Position numbers and translations under genes: made by a program. The notes under the pieces were generated by a model. That model was not told where the DNA came from and did not search any database. It was given only the letters and a program-made list of their open reading frames with translations. From NCBI GenBank assembly GCA_963745675.1, contig CAVUYM010000018.1, positions 434,001 to 498,000 on the forward strand: a DNA stretch of 64,000 nt, in the 5' to 3' direction. Below are positions 27,923-37,309 of the stretch, one piece after another. The DNA is from JAUIIK01 sp963745675. Lineage in GTDB: Bacteria > Chloroflexota > Chloroflexia > Thermomicrobiales > CFX8. Positions within the stretch are counted from its first letter, which is position 1; each line of letters starts with the position of its first letter.

Positions 27923-30038
27923 CTACAGTATGGTCACGTAAACGCCGTTGTTGCCAAAGCCAACGATATCGGCGCGACCATCGCCAGTCGTATCGGCCAG
28001 GTAGCGCGGGTGCCGGTCCACTCTCCAACCTCCAGCTTCGTAGCCGAAGTTGTCAACGACCAGTTCCGGAGAGCTGAACGAGCCATCGGGCAAGGAACGT
28101 GAGACGTAGACTCCCGTGTTCCCAAATCCGACGATGTCGGCACGGCCATCTCCAGTTGTGTCTGCCATGAAGCGTGGGTGCCGATCTACTCGCCAACCTC
28201 CGGCTTCGTAGCCGAAGTTATCGACAACCAGCTCTGGGGAGCTAAACGAACCATCAGGCAAGGAACGTGAGACGTAAACTCCCGTGTTCCCAAATCCGAC
28301 GATGTCGGCGCGACCATCTCCAGTTGTGTCTGCCATGAGGCGTGGGTGCCGATCTACCTGCCAGCCGCCGGCTTCGTAGCCGAAGTTCTCGACAACGAGC
28401 TCCGGTGGGCTAAACGAACCATCGGGCAGAGAACGCGAGACGTAGACTCCGTTGTTGCCAAATCCGACGATATCCGCCTTGCCATCTCCCGTGGTATCAG
28501 CCAGAAAACGGGGGTGGCGATCGACGCGCCAGCCACCGGCTTCGTAGCCGAAGTTATCGACAACGAGCTCTGGGGAGCTAAACGAACCATCGGGCAGAGA
28601 ACGCGAGACGTAGACTCCGTTGTTGCCAAATCCGACGATATCCGCCTTGCCATCTCCCGTGGTATCGGCCAGGAAACGCGGGTGGCGATCGACGCGCCAG
28701 CCACCGGCTTCGTAGCCAAAGTTGTCGACAACGAGCTCAGGCGAGCCAAATGAGCCATCTGGCAGTGATCGTGAAACGTAGACACCATTGTTGCCGAAGC
28801 CGACGATATCGGCACGTCCACTACCCGTTGTATCGGCCATGACGCGCGGGTGGCGATCGACGCGCCAGCCACCGGCTTCGTAGCCGAAGTTATCGACAAC
28901 GAGCTCGGGCGAGCCAAACGAGCCATCCAGCAAAGCACGGGAAAGGTAGACGCCATTGTTGCCGAATCCGACGATATCAGCACGTCCATCACCGGTTGTA
29001 TCGGCCATCAAGCGAGGATGGCGATCGACACGCCAGCCACCGGCTTCGTAGCCGAAGTTGTCGACGACAAGCACAACCGAGGTGCTGCCCGGCGGGGTGG
29101 AGTTTCCGGTGGTGTCCTTCAACCATTCAGAGTAGTGCTGGCCGATGTTCCCCATCTCCACCCGCCATTCGGGCGAATTGGAAGGTGTGTACGTTAGGCA
29201 GCGACGCTCGAAACACTGTATCAGGACCAGTTTCGATGTTCCGCCGACCAGTACATCCGCCCAATAGGCTTCCGTTATCGGCCGGCCGGTAGCGAAGAAG
29301 GGATCTACGAAGAGGTTGGCCTGCACGAACTGACCGTTCTCGTAGACGATTCCGGAAGAGTTCATGAACTCCCAGAAAGGTGTCGCAATGCCGTGGTTAG
29401 TGACATTGTCAACAAAACCGACGTTGATGGATTGACCAGAGAGCCCAGGATCGTTTGTGACGTTCGCGTTCCGACTGACTCGCTCGGTAACTATGGCATT
29501 AAGTGCCCTGGGTGTGGCAGAGAGGAGGGTTCTGAAGGTCGCATATTGAGGCCCATTCGGATCATCGGCATCACCGGCCACGTTTAATTTCAGCCGGGCT
29601 GCGCTGTTCGAAGCTGTTATCTCCGACCTGTCGTTTGCCCGAGATCAGTTCGACCGAAAGTAGCCCGGTACTGACGTCCCAGGGAGGTCCACTAGTCCGC
29701 CAGCTATTGTCCTCCATACGAGCCTTATCGAAATATTGGACTGTCCTGATTCCGCCCGGGGCCTCAACATAGGATTCGCTTGCGATATCGGAGATGGCTT
29801 GTGGCCCCCAGATCCAGGAGCGACTGACCACGCCGTCAGCGACAGGTTTGTCAGTCCGTTCCCAGGTGCCGAGAAATCGATCGTTACCTGGACTGACTCC
29901 TTTCTGCTCGAAAAACTGCGCACTCGTGCGAGTGTAACCGCCGCTAATCGTCATGATGGCGAGTGTACCCATGGCAGCGCCTCCAGCTTTCAACAAGCTA
30001 CGTCGGCTGAAGGTTGTCTTATGTTCTTGTGTATTCAC
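27923..30038 (-). CDS. Tat-exported protein with FG-GAP-like repeat array
   Basis: Starts at ATG 30038 with a twin-arginine signal (SRRSLLKAGGAAMGTLAIM). The next about 270 residues match the N-terminal domain of the NHL protein: WERTDKPVADG, SRSWIWGP, EAPGGIRTVQYFDKARME, FWEFMNSSG, QCFERRCLTYTP, NIGQHYSEW. After a Pro/Ser/Thr linker come seven tandem 56-residue repeats (six full, the last cut at residue 45). Each contains VDNFGYEAGGWRVDRHPR, then ADTTGDGRADIVGFG, the acidic D-x-D-G-x-x-D calcium-loop pattern of FG-GAP/VCBS propeller blades. One frame break near 29585 lies before the second part of the shared domain. Presumably extracellular. Confidence 0.82.
27926..29068 (-). repeat. Seven tandem 168-bp coding repeats
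   Basis: Period 168 bases (56 codons); six full units plus a final unit of 135 bases, 1143 bases in all. Units differ mostly by synonymous or conservative changes (for example NNG/NTG, R/K, S/P), so the array expanded recently or is homogenised. It lies wholly inside the FG-GAP-like protein gene. Confidence 0.92.
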
Positions 30039-30349
30039 GGTAACGCCTCCTTGAAAAAGATTCGATTGATTCGCACTGTTTCAGAGTAGGCAGTGAGCTG
30101 GCATCTGAGAATCGGGGTATCTCTATGATTGGGTATCGGGGTAATTCGATAGAGGGAATGGTGTGGTGCACCATGACCTAACCTTTGGACCAGAACATCG
30201 GTGCAAGTTCGTTGTGATAGTTGGCACGAATCATCCCCGTGCGCTGCGAGTCAGATTGCCGGTGAACACATCCGGAAGGTTAAGGTCGGTGCTAGCATGT
30301 CATCTGGATTCGGGAGAAGGTCACACACCCAGACGGAGGACAATGGCAA
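30039..30349. promoter_or_regulatory. Divergent intergenic region with a direct repeat
   Basis: Lies between the Tat-exported protein gene (minus) and the M3-type peptidase gene (plus). The nine-base string ATCGGGGTA occurs at 30111-30119 and 30135-30143, 24 bases apart in the same orientation, which could be a tandem operator. No gene is visible. Confidence 0.35.
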
Positions 30350-31889
30350 GTGCACATCACGAAATTTGAGTCGCCGTCGAAGACAAATACAGAACAGGAT
30401 CTACAGAGTTTCCTCGAGCAGTTCGATGCTTCCCTTGCGGAGATCAGCAACGTCCAGAATCACTTGACGTGGTCTCAAGTTAACGGTTTGGAATATGACG
30501 CTGGCCTCCAGGCCCGGATCGATGATGCCCGCGATAATCTCTTTACAGCCAGGAATCACGAAACAATCCGAATTTGGCGTGACACGGCTAATGATCCGAT
30601 TCTGCGCAGATGGACTGAAGTGCTCGACAATCAGTTTGTAATGACACGCGTCGAGCAAGATCCCGAACTTCGGGCTTGTGTGAATCACATTGCAGATCGT
30701 TATCTACACTGGCGGCCCACAATCAACGGCCGCGAAAGTTCCTACACCGAGCACACCTGGATCACCCGATTGGAACCGGACCGGGAGCTACGCCGGGCGG
30801 CCTATCTCGCATTCTGGGATCTTGGGGACGAACTGCTTGGTGCGACCCGCCAAATGTTTCATCTCCGCAACGATGCGGCCAGGGAACTCGGCTATGCGAC
30901 CTATGCGGATTTGAAACTAGAACTAGTCGATGGCGTTGATCGCGACTGGCTGATCGGTCACTTCGGCGAAATGGATGCGGTGACCGCCGAGTACATTCTC
31001 GAGCTATCTGGAGCAACAGGCTGAGAAAGCGGATCTGCCCGATATTCAGCCCTGGGATAGCCAGTATCTTCTCGATCGAGACTCGTGGCCAGATGTCCGC
31101 CACTATCCTTCTGAAAGGCTCGCGGAGAACCTCTTCGCGGCTGCAAAGTCACTCGGCGTCGATAGCGAGGCGCTCGGAATTAGCTTGCACTGGTATGACA
31201 GTGCCGCTGGCGGGCAATGTCTGGTTACGGACCTCAAGACATTCGCATCTTGATCAATCACGATGACGGTATGTTGTTCTACAACACCGCATTTCACGAG
31301 TTTGGCCACGCATTTCACAATGCCTCGCTACGAGCAGCCACATACTCTTCGCCGTGAATCCGGCATGTTCACCGAGGGCATCGCTATGTTCATGGAGCGA
31401 TTTCTGCACTATCCGACATGGATGCGGCAAACCGGGGTTCCAGATGACGAGATCGAGCTCATCGGGAGAATTGGAAGCATTCGCGTATCTATCGTCATCG
31501 CCGTCTTGCGCCGATGGTGATGGCCGAACTTGGCATTCTGGGACGATCCGGATCAGGACATCGACCGGGTATTCGGTGAGAGTACTGCCTACTATCTATC
31601 GACCGAATTCCAGCCGCGCCCGTTCGCAGCCATCACGCGCTGGACCTCACCGATGCAACTGCAGAACTATTTCATTGCTGACCTGATCGCATCCCAGGAA
31701 CACGCCTACCTGCGTGCAAACGTCGAATCTATCTATGGCTCTCCAGAGTCACTAGCCCATGCACGCGAATACTTGCTCGCGCCGGGTAACTCAATCCCCT
31801 GGCAGGAGAAGATCCGCAACAGCACCGGCGAGTACCTGAGCTATGCAGCGCTCGGCGTTGATATGACTGAGCCGTATCCGGACGTGTAG
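30350..31889 (+). CDS. M3-like oligopeptidase (zinc metallopeptidase)
   Basis: Start GTG 30350, with GGAGGA about 9 bases before. The N-terminal helical part reads DLQSFLEQFDASLAEISN, then RNDAARELGYATYADLKLE, typical of M3/M2-type peptidases. The zinc motif is NTAFHEFGHAFHN, followed by the family motif ESGMFTEGIAMFMER with a candidate third ligand Glu. The end includes AELAFWDDPDQDIDRVF and LQNYFIADLIASQ. Frames break near 31015, 31230 and 31490. About 510 residues, shorter than PepF. Probably degrades short peptides in the cytosol. M3 versus M2 cannot be settled by eye. Confidence 0.75.
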
Positions 31890-31891
31890 AA

Positions 31892-31921
31892 AAGTGGGGA
31901 CGCCTCTGAGCGTCCCCACTT
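31892..31921. terminator. Hairpin terminator after the peptidase gene
   Basis: An 11-bp stem AAGTGGGGACG / CGTCCCCACTT encloses an 8-base loop, immediately after the stop at 31889. It also lies about 25 bases beyond the end of the convergent reductase gene, so it may serve both. Confidence 0.75.
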
Positions 31922-31947
31922 CCTGTCAGGATATTGCGTTATGTCCA

Positions 31948-33024
31948 CTATGTGGGAAGTAGAAGGTCCTCAGTCTTAGCGAACTCGTAGAGTTCTTCCA
32001 GGTTATGAACTCCAGTTGTGCGCTCACCTGCCTCGATCTCGTAGATCATGTTGGCTGTACGCTGGTTGAGAGGCGCAGGAACTCCGAATTCCTCCGCGGC
32101 TTCGAGAAGCGCGCCGGTGATCCAGCGGGTCTCTGAGGGACGGTTGCGATAGTAGATGTCCCACCACATGCCGCTGGCCTGCTTAACGTAGGTATGTTCG
32201 CCAGCTGCTTCCTGGTCGATCTGATGCTGGTTCATCGCGGTCGCCCACTCGTTCAGATCATGCATCAGCGCGCGCGAGTCCTCAGGCTTGCGACTGCGGT
32301 AACGCGCCGTCTGAATCGTTTTCCCTTCGGGTAGATTGATGCCCGCTGCATCGGTGATTGCGATGCTTTCCGCGATGAGCGAAATACCGAGATGTTGTGC
32401 TATCTCCATCTGAAGCACGCGAGCGATGGGTGCGTCCACCAGTGCGGTCATCACAACCTGCGTCATATGGACTTGTTTGGCCCAGAGACGGGCGACGATG
32501 TCGGTCGTTAATTCGGTTTCGGACAAGAGAGCTAACAGCCGCTGAGCTTCCTGTACGCGCGGAGTGATTGAGCCGTCAAGTTCACCAACGTAGGAAGGCC
32601 CGGGGTGCACGAATTCGATGTGGCCGGGATCGACCAACGCGCCACCGTAATCCGGGATCGCTCCAACGACCCTCTCGATGCCGATCAAATCCCCGATGAT
32701 CGACTCGTTCATTCCATTCTGAAGCGACACGACGAAGTCATCCTCACCGAGCTTGTCGCGAAAGCCCTTCACTGCCTCGACTGTATCCTGGCTTTTGCAG
32801 GCCAGGAAGACGATGCCGAGCGGCCCTTCCAGATCTTCAACTGAGGACGCCCGAACTGCCACTCGATGCTCTCCTCGTAGTCCGTCGATAAAGAGACCGT
32901 TCGCGTTGATCGCATCGACGTGCTCTCTCCAACGATCCACGAGGGTGACATCTTCCCCCGCCATCGCCATCCATGCGCCGGCGAGTCCACCGATTGCACC
33001 TGAACCTATGATCGTTATCTGCAC
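31948..33024 (-). CDS. Ketopantoate reductase-family protein (ApbA/PanE-like)
   Basis: Intact, 358 residues, longer than PanE (about 300). Seen: ITIIGSGAIGGLAGAWMA (NADP-binding loop), VFLACKSQDT, VVSLQNGMNE (family motif Q-N-G), RLWAKQVHM with the likely catalytic Lys, and a late NRPSETRWITGALLEAA helix close to the family pattern for pantoate-site residues. The extra length lies in the C-terminal domain. Since no other pantothenate gene is near, it may reduce a different 2-oxo acid. Confidence 0.8.
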   Translation of the reverse strand: MQITIIGSGAIGGLAGAWMAMAGEDVTLVDRWREHVDAINANGLFIDGLRGEHRVAVRASSVEDLEGPLGIVFLACKSQDTVEAVKGFRDKLGEDDFVVSLQNGMNESIIGDLIGIERVVGAIPDYGGALVDPGHIEFVHPGPSYVGELDGSITPRVQEAQRLLALLSETELTTDIVARLWAKQVHMTQVVMTALVDAPIARVLQMEIAQHLGISLIAESIAITDAAGINLPEGKTIQTARYRSRKPEDSRALMHDLNEWATAMNQHQIDQEAAGEHTYVKQASGMWWDIYYRNRPSETRWITGALLEAAEEFGVPAPLNQRTANMIYEIEAGERTTGVHNLEELYEFAKTEDLLLPT

Positions 33025-33183
33025 TCGAACTTCCCTCCCAATCCCATGCTTGCTCTAATCGAGATCATGATAACGTCAACGTAACTGAACTTTTCGATGA
33101 CTCATCGACTTCTTGGAACCCGGCTCGGAAGCGACCGTGATTCACGGAAGACGACGAGTATTGCGACTGAATGAGAATTGCTG

Positions 33184-34437
33184 ATGTCACGCCCAACACT
33201 CATACGCGGTGCAACGTTGATCGATGGGACCGGTGCATCTCCTGTCCCTGGCAGCGCGGTTTTGATCGAAGACGAGCGGATAAGCTGGGTTGGACCGGCC
33301 GCCGCAGTCGAGGCTCCACCGGACCGAGTCGAAATCGACGCGACCGGGCTGACCATCATGCCGGGCCTGATCGACTGTCACGATCATATGGTGCATACAG
33401 GCTTCGACCTGATGCAGCGCGCCAGCTCACCGCTTAGCCTGACGATGATGCGCATAGCGGATAATCTGCGCGTCACACTCGAAGCCGGCATTACCACGGT
33501 ACGAGACGCTGGTGGACTGGATGTCGGTTTCAAGATGGCCGTCGAGCAGGGGCTGATACCCGGGCCGCGGCTCGTATTGGGACTCACTATTCTCTCCCGT
33601 ACCGGGGGCATTGATGATCCGAAGATGCGTTCGGGCACGGTTCTGGATTTCATGGGACTGCCGGGGCTCCCATCGCCGGTGCGAGATGGACCCGAAGAGT
33701 GTCGCAAAGGCGTGCGGGAGGTCATTCATGCCGGCGCCGATTGGGTCAAGTGTGCCAGCACTGGCGGCGTAAGTTCGCCGACGCTCGGGCCGACCGACGC
33801 TGCCCTGACATACGAGGAACTCGCCGTCATTGCGGACGAAGCGCATATGCGGGGCAAGCCCGTCTTTGTGCATGCCTACGGCGGGCCGGGGTTGGTGGAC
33901 GCCGTTGCCGCCGGAATTGACTGTATTGAGCACGGCGCGTATCTATGCCAGCATCCCGAAACCGTCGATCGAATGGCGACCGAAGGTTTCTGGCTGGTTC
34001 CCACGTTCATGGTGATCGCTCTGCATGCCGAACGGGGGACGCCCTGGGGACAGCGCAAAGCGCAGGACATGCAAGCCGACCATCGACGCACGCTGGAAGT
34101 GGCGATGTCGGCCGGAATTCCGATCGCGATGGGCACGGACGCCGGTGGTTACGGTCACGGTCACAATGCGGTGGAACTACAACTGCTCGTCGAAAATGGA
34201 ATGACCCCGATGCAAGCGATCATTGCATCTACAAGCGATGCAGCCCGGCTGCTTGCAATGGATGCAGACATCGGCACCATCGAGACCGGGAAGTTTGCGG
34301 ATCTGTTACTCATAGACGGCGATCCATTGGCGGATATTGCGATCCTCGATCAAGCCGAACATATTCACCTCGTGATGAAGAGTGGTCAGACATATGTGGA
34401 CCGGCTGGTATCACAGCCGCTAATTCAATCCTCTTAG
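33184..34437 (+). CDS. Amidohydrolase, imidazolonepropionase-like subgroup
   Basis: Intact, about 417 residues from ATG 33184. Seen: LIRGATLIDGTG, MPGLIDCHDHMVH (His66 and His68), TTVRDAGG, GADWVKCASTGG with a candidate bridging Lys, VFVHAYG, CIEHGAYL, and MGTDAGGYGHGHN with the metal-binding Asp. This is the metal-dependent hydrolase TIM barrel seen in many Xaa-Pro dipeptidase/prolidase-like or organophosphate-acting members. Specificity cannot be told. The SDR gene follows 21 bases later, so the two are probably one operon. Confidence 0.86.
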   Translation: MSRPTLIRGATLIDGTGASPVPGSAVLIEDERISWVGPAAAVEAPPDRVEIDATGLTIMPGLIDCHDHMVHTGFDLMQRASSPLSLTMMRIADNLRVTLEAGITTVRDAGGLDVGFKMAVEQGLIPGPRLVLGLTILSRTGGIDDPKMRSGTVLDFMGLPGLPSPVRDGPEECRKGVREVIHAGADWVKCASTGGVSSPTLGPTDAALTYEELAVIADEAHMRGKPVFVHAYGGPGLVDAVAAGIDCIEHGAYLCQHPETVDRMATEGFWLVPTFMVIALHAERGTPWGQRKAQDMQADHRRTLEVAMSAGIPIAMGTDAGGYGHGHNAVELQLLVENGMTPMQAIIASTSDAARLLAMDADIGTIETGKFADLLLIDGDPLADIAILDQAEHIHLVMKSGQTYVDRLVSQPLIQSS

Positions 34438-34458
34438 CCTCAGAAAGGACGGGAACTG

Positions 34459-35280
34459 ATGAGCGACATTGAATCAACCGGCCGCGTCGCGATCGTGACG
34501 GGCGGAGCCACCGGTATCGGGCAGGCGATTGCACAGCAGTACGTGATGCGCGGAGATGCCGTTGTCATCGCCGACCTGAATAAAGAGATGGCCGATAAGG
34601 CGGCTGCCGAACTGAGCAATCATGGACATTGCGTGGCGATTGAAACCGATGTGTCAGACGAGCAGGCCGTCATCAATCTCGTGCAACGCACACGTGAAGA
34701 ACTCGGCAGCGTCGATTACCTGGTAAATAACGCCGGTATTCACCTCCACAAGCTGATTATCGACACCGAACTGTCCGAATGGGAACGGCAGTTGGAAGTC
34801 CAGCTGACCGGCCCGTTTCTCTGCTCGCGCGAGGTTGCGCGAGACATGCTGAGCCACGGTACGAAGGGCGCAATCGTCAATATCGTCTCGGTGGCGGCGC
34901 GCATGGGACGGGTCAAAGGCGCGGCGCATAGTGCTTCGAAAGCCGGGCTCGTCATGCTGACTCAGGCGCTGGCTATGGAGCTGGGTGGGCATGGTATCCG
35001 TGTCAACGCAATTGCCCCAGGCTTGATCGATACTGAATCTCAGCGTGCCGAAGAGGTCATATCAACAGCCTACAAGCAGTCGTACATCAAAGAAATCCCA
35101 CTTGGCCGGCTCGGCGAACCGAGTGAAATCGCGGATGCGGTCATGTTCCTTTGCTCGGACGCTGCCCGCTGGATTACCGGTCATACGCTCTTCGTGGACG
35201 GCGGATTCATGTCTGGAAACCTGTCGCTGCAGGGTAATCAGGACTTCTATGCCGAGATGCCGATGAGCCAGAGAACGTAA
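34459..35280 (+). CDS. Short-chain dehydrogenase/reductase with altered catalytic Tyr
   Basis: Intact, 273 residues. Seen: VTGGATGIGQAIA (cofactor loop), LVNNAGIH, catalytic-type Ser144 in NIVSVAARMG, AHSASKAGLVML, and NAIAPGLIDTE. In classical SDRs the last active-site motif is YxxxK. Here residue 157 is His (CAT at 34927-34929), with Lys161 kept. A TAT-to-CAT change is one transition, so this is either an error or a real loss of the acid residue. Otherwise it looks like a functional dehydrogenase. Confidence 0.88.
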   Translation: MSDIESTGRVAIVTGGATGIGQAIAQQYVMRGDAVVIADLNKEMADKAAAELSNHGHCVAIETDVSDEQAVINLVQRTREELGSVDYLVNNAGIHLHKLIIDTELSEWERQLEVQLTGPFLCSREVARDMLSHGTKGAIVNIVSVAARMGRVKGAAHSASKAGLVMLTQALAMELGGHGIRVNAIAPGLIDTESQRAEEVISTAYKQSYIKEIPLGRLGEPSEIADAVMFLCSDAARWITGHTLFVDGGFMSGNLSLQGNQDFYAEMPMSQRT

Positions 35281-35355
35281 TCGCAACTTTTCGTGATGCA
35301 TCTCGCAGGGTGATGAAGAGCTGAGACGTACGTCGAGTGTAACGGCAGTATCTGA

Positions 35356-35393
35356 GAACCGGGCCGACTCCTTCGAGGGAGTCCGCCCGGTTC
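35356..35393. terminator. Terminator between convergent SDR and reductase-fusion genes
   Basis: A two-part stem: GAACCGGGC pairs with GCCCGGTTC (35356-35364 with 35385-35393), and an inner GACTCC/GGAGTC stem (35366-35371 with 35378-35383) is separated by one mismatch. ATACTTTT follows on the plus strand. Confidence 0.75.
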
Positions 35394-35407
35394 ATACTTT
35401 TGTCGGA

Positions 35408-37102
35408 TTAGAGCGTACTCAGATACTGATGAACGAAATGGATCGCCATCGCGCCTTCTCCGGTCGCCGAGGCAATGCGCTTCATCGACTGGTGTCGCAA
35501 GTCCCCGGCTACGAATACTCCAGGCACATTCGTTTCAAGTAGAAACGGTTCTCGCTTGAGTGGCCACCGTACAGGATTTTCGGGCAGGCGATCGAGATCA
35601 GGGCCGGTTATCACGTAGCCTTGTCGATCTAGCGCTATCTGGCTATCGAGCCAGTCTATTGTCGGCCTTGCGCCGATGAAGACGAAGAGACTCGAAGCTG
35701 GGACGGTCTGCTCGTCATTCCGTTGCGAGTTGGTGATGCGCAGCGCTTCGAGACGTCCTTCTCCAATTGCTTCGACGACGCTGGAATAGGGCCAGACTTC
35801 GATGTTCGGAGTCGATTCGATGCGATCGATCAGGTATTGGGACATTCCACTCGCGAGAGATTCTCCACGTACCAGCATCCTGACACTGCGTGCGTAACCG
35901 GAAAAGTGAATTGCCGCCTGGCCGGCCGAATTGGCACCGCCGACCATGTAGACATCTTCCCCCTTGGTTGTCATGGCTTCTGACAACGCCCCACCGTAGT
36001 AGATTCCAGCGCCTTCGAGCTCTGCGACCCCCGGCGCAGTGAGCCGGGTGTAGCTCACGCCAGTAGCTAGCAGAACCGTTTGGGTGCTGACTTCGCTGCC
36101 GTCCGCCAATTCGAGAATTCGATACTGGCCGGAAGTGCGGAGACGGACAACCTCGCCGGTCAGCAGTTCCGCCCCCAGTCGCCGCGCCTGGGTCACACCG
36201 CGACGGGCCAGATCCGCCCCGCTCAGCCCCGCCGGAAATCCGAGGTAATTCTCGATCCTGGAACTCGTACCCGCTTGCCCGCCGGGAGCCTGTTTTTCGA
36301 TCATCAGCGTTCGTAGGCCTTCGGAGGCGCCATACACCGCCCCGGCGAGCCCGGAGGGACCTGCGCCAACGATGACCAAGTCATAGAATGGCAACGTAGC
36401 GGCAGTCTCAAGGCCAACACGGTTGGCCACCTCTCCTATCGTCGGTTGCACCAGCGCACTGCCGTCCGGGAAGAGTAAGACCGGCAAATCGCGAGGATTC
36501 GCATTTGCAAGTTCCAGGAGCCCACGGGCTTCGTTGTCGCCCTCAATATCTAATGAACGATACGGGAACAGATTACGCGCAAGAAAATCCTTTATCTCGA
36601 AGGTCGACGCTGACCAGCGGGTACCTATGATGCGAATGCCGTCGAAAGGGGGTGCGTAGGCGGCAAGCCAGTCGTATATCACGTCATCGAGCACGGGATA
36701 GAGATTTTCCTCCGGTGGATCCCAGGGCTTCATCAGGTAGTGATCGAGTCGCACCTCGTTGATTGCTCGGATTGCCGCTTCGGTATCGGCGTAGGCCGTC
36801 AACAGAACCCGCTTGACGTCCGGATATAGTTCGATCGCTTCGGTCAGGAATTCTATGCCGGTCATGCCGGGCATTCGCTGGTCGACCAGGAGCAGGGCAA
36901 CCGGAATTTCTCGAAGTTTGAGCGCGCGGAGTGTTTCCAGCGCGACCGCACCGGAGTCTGCGCGCAATATCCGAAAACGATCACCGTAATGTGGTTGGAG
37001 ATCCCGAGAGACGGCTGCCAGAACGGTAGGTTCGTCATCAACGATGAGAAAAACGGGCTTCTGAACGGTCGGTGTTGCCGGGGAACCACTAGCACCAGTC
37101 AT
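35408..37102 (-). CDS. Response-regulator receiver fused to thioredoxin-reductase-like FAD enzyme
   Basis: Intact. ATG 37102 has GGAGG just upstream and is preferred to the longer frame from 37174. Residues about 15-140 are a receiver domain (LIVDDEPTVL, phospho-acceptor in LLVDQRMPGMTG, Lys in YLMKPWD). A thioredoxin-like segment without CxxC follows. The last about 310 residues are a thioredoxin-reductase-like FAD/NAD module: VIVGAGPSGLAGAVYGAS, ENYLGFPAGLSG, YMVGGANSAGQAA, FVFIGARP, FVAGDLRHQSMKR. The redox-active CATC of true TrxR is missing (GIYYGGALSEA instead). The combination suggests a phosphorylation-controlled flavoprotein. It is divergent from a class III cyclase regulator. Confidence 0.86.
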   Translation of the reverse strand: MTGASGSPATPTVQKPVFLIVDDEPTVLAAVSRDLQPHYGDRFRILRADSGAVALETLRALKLREIPVALLLVDQRMPGMTGIEFLTEAIELYPDVKRVLLTAYADTEAAIRAINEVRLDHYLMKPWDPPEENLYPVLDDVIYDWLAAYAPPFDGIRIIGTRWSASTFEIKDFLARNLFPYRSLDIEGDNEARGLLELANANPRDLPVLLFPDGSALVQPTIGEVANRVGLETAATLPFYDLVIVGAGPSGLAGAVYGASEGLRTLMIEKQAPGGQAGTSSRIENYLGFPAGLSGADLARRGVTQARRLGAELLTGEVVRLRTSGQYRILELADGSEVSTQTVLLATGVSYTRLTAPGVAELEGAGIYYGGALSEAMTTKGEDVYMVGGANSAGQAAIHFSGYARSVRMLVRGESLASGMSQYLIDRIESTPNIEVWPYSSVVEAIGEGRLEALRITNSQRNDEQTVPASSLFVFIGARPTIDWLDSQIALDRQGYVITGPDLDRLPENPVRWPLKREPFLLETNVPGVFVAGDLRHQSMKRIASATGEGAMAIHFVHQYLSTL

Positions 37103-37309
37103 TGGCGCCTCCAATTCGATTGTGATCCGCATTCTACTGTTGCGAGTGTCGCACACCCCGATAGCTCTGCGCATCGGGCCTGTATGACTTCATCAAGAGC
37201 TTGGTGGTCCCACCGGACGGCCCCTCACTCGTGAATATCGCATCCATGCTAATCTCAATCTAGAATCGTGCATTCTACTTCGTCGCACTCTTTTGGATGG
37301 TGGCGGCTA

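Noticed and set aside
28354..28992. Second long frame across the repeat array
   Set aside because: The periodic DNA keeps several frames open; the frame with export signal, domain and acidic repeats is the real one.
27926..29068. CRISPR-like array
   Set aside because: The repeats are 168 bases, contiguous without unique spacers, and translate as one protein.
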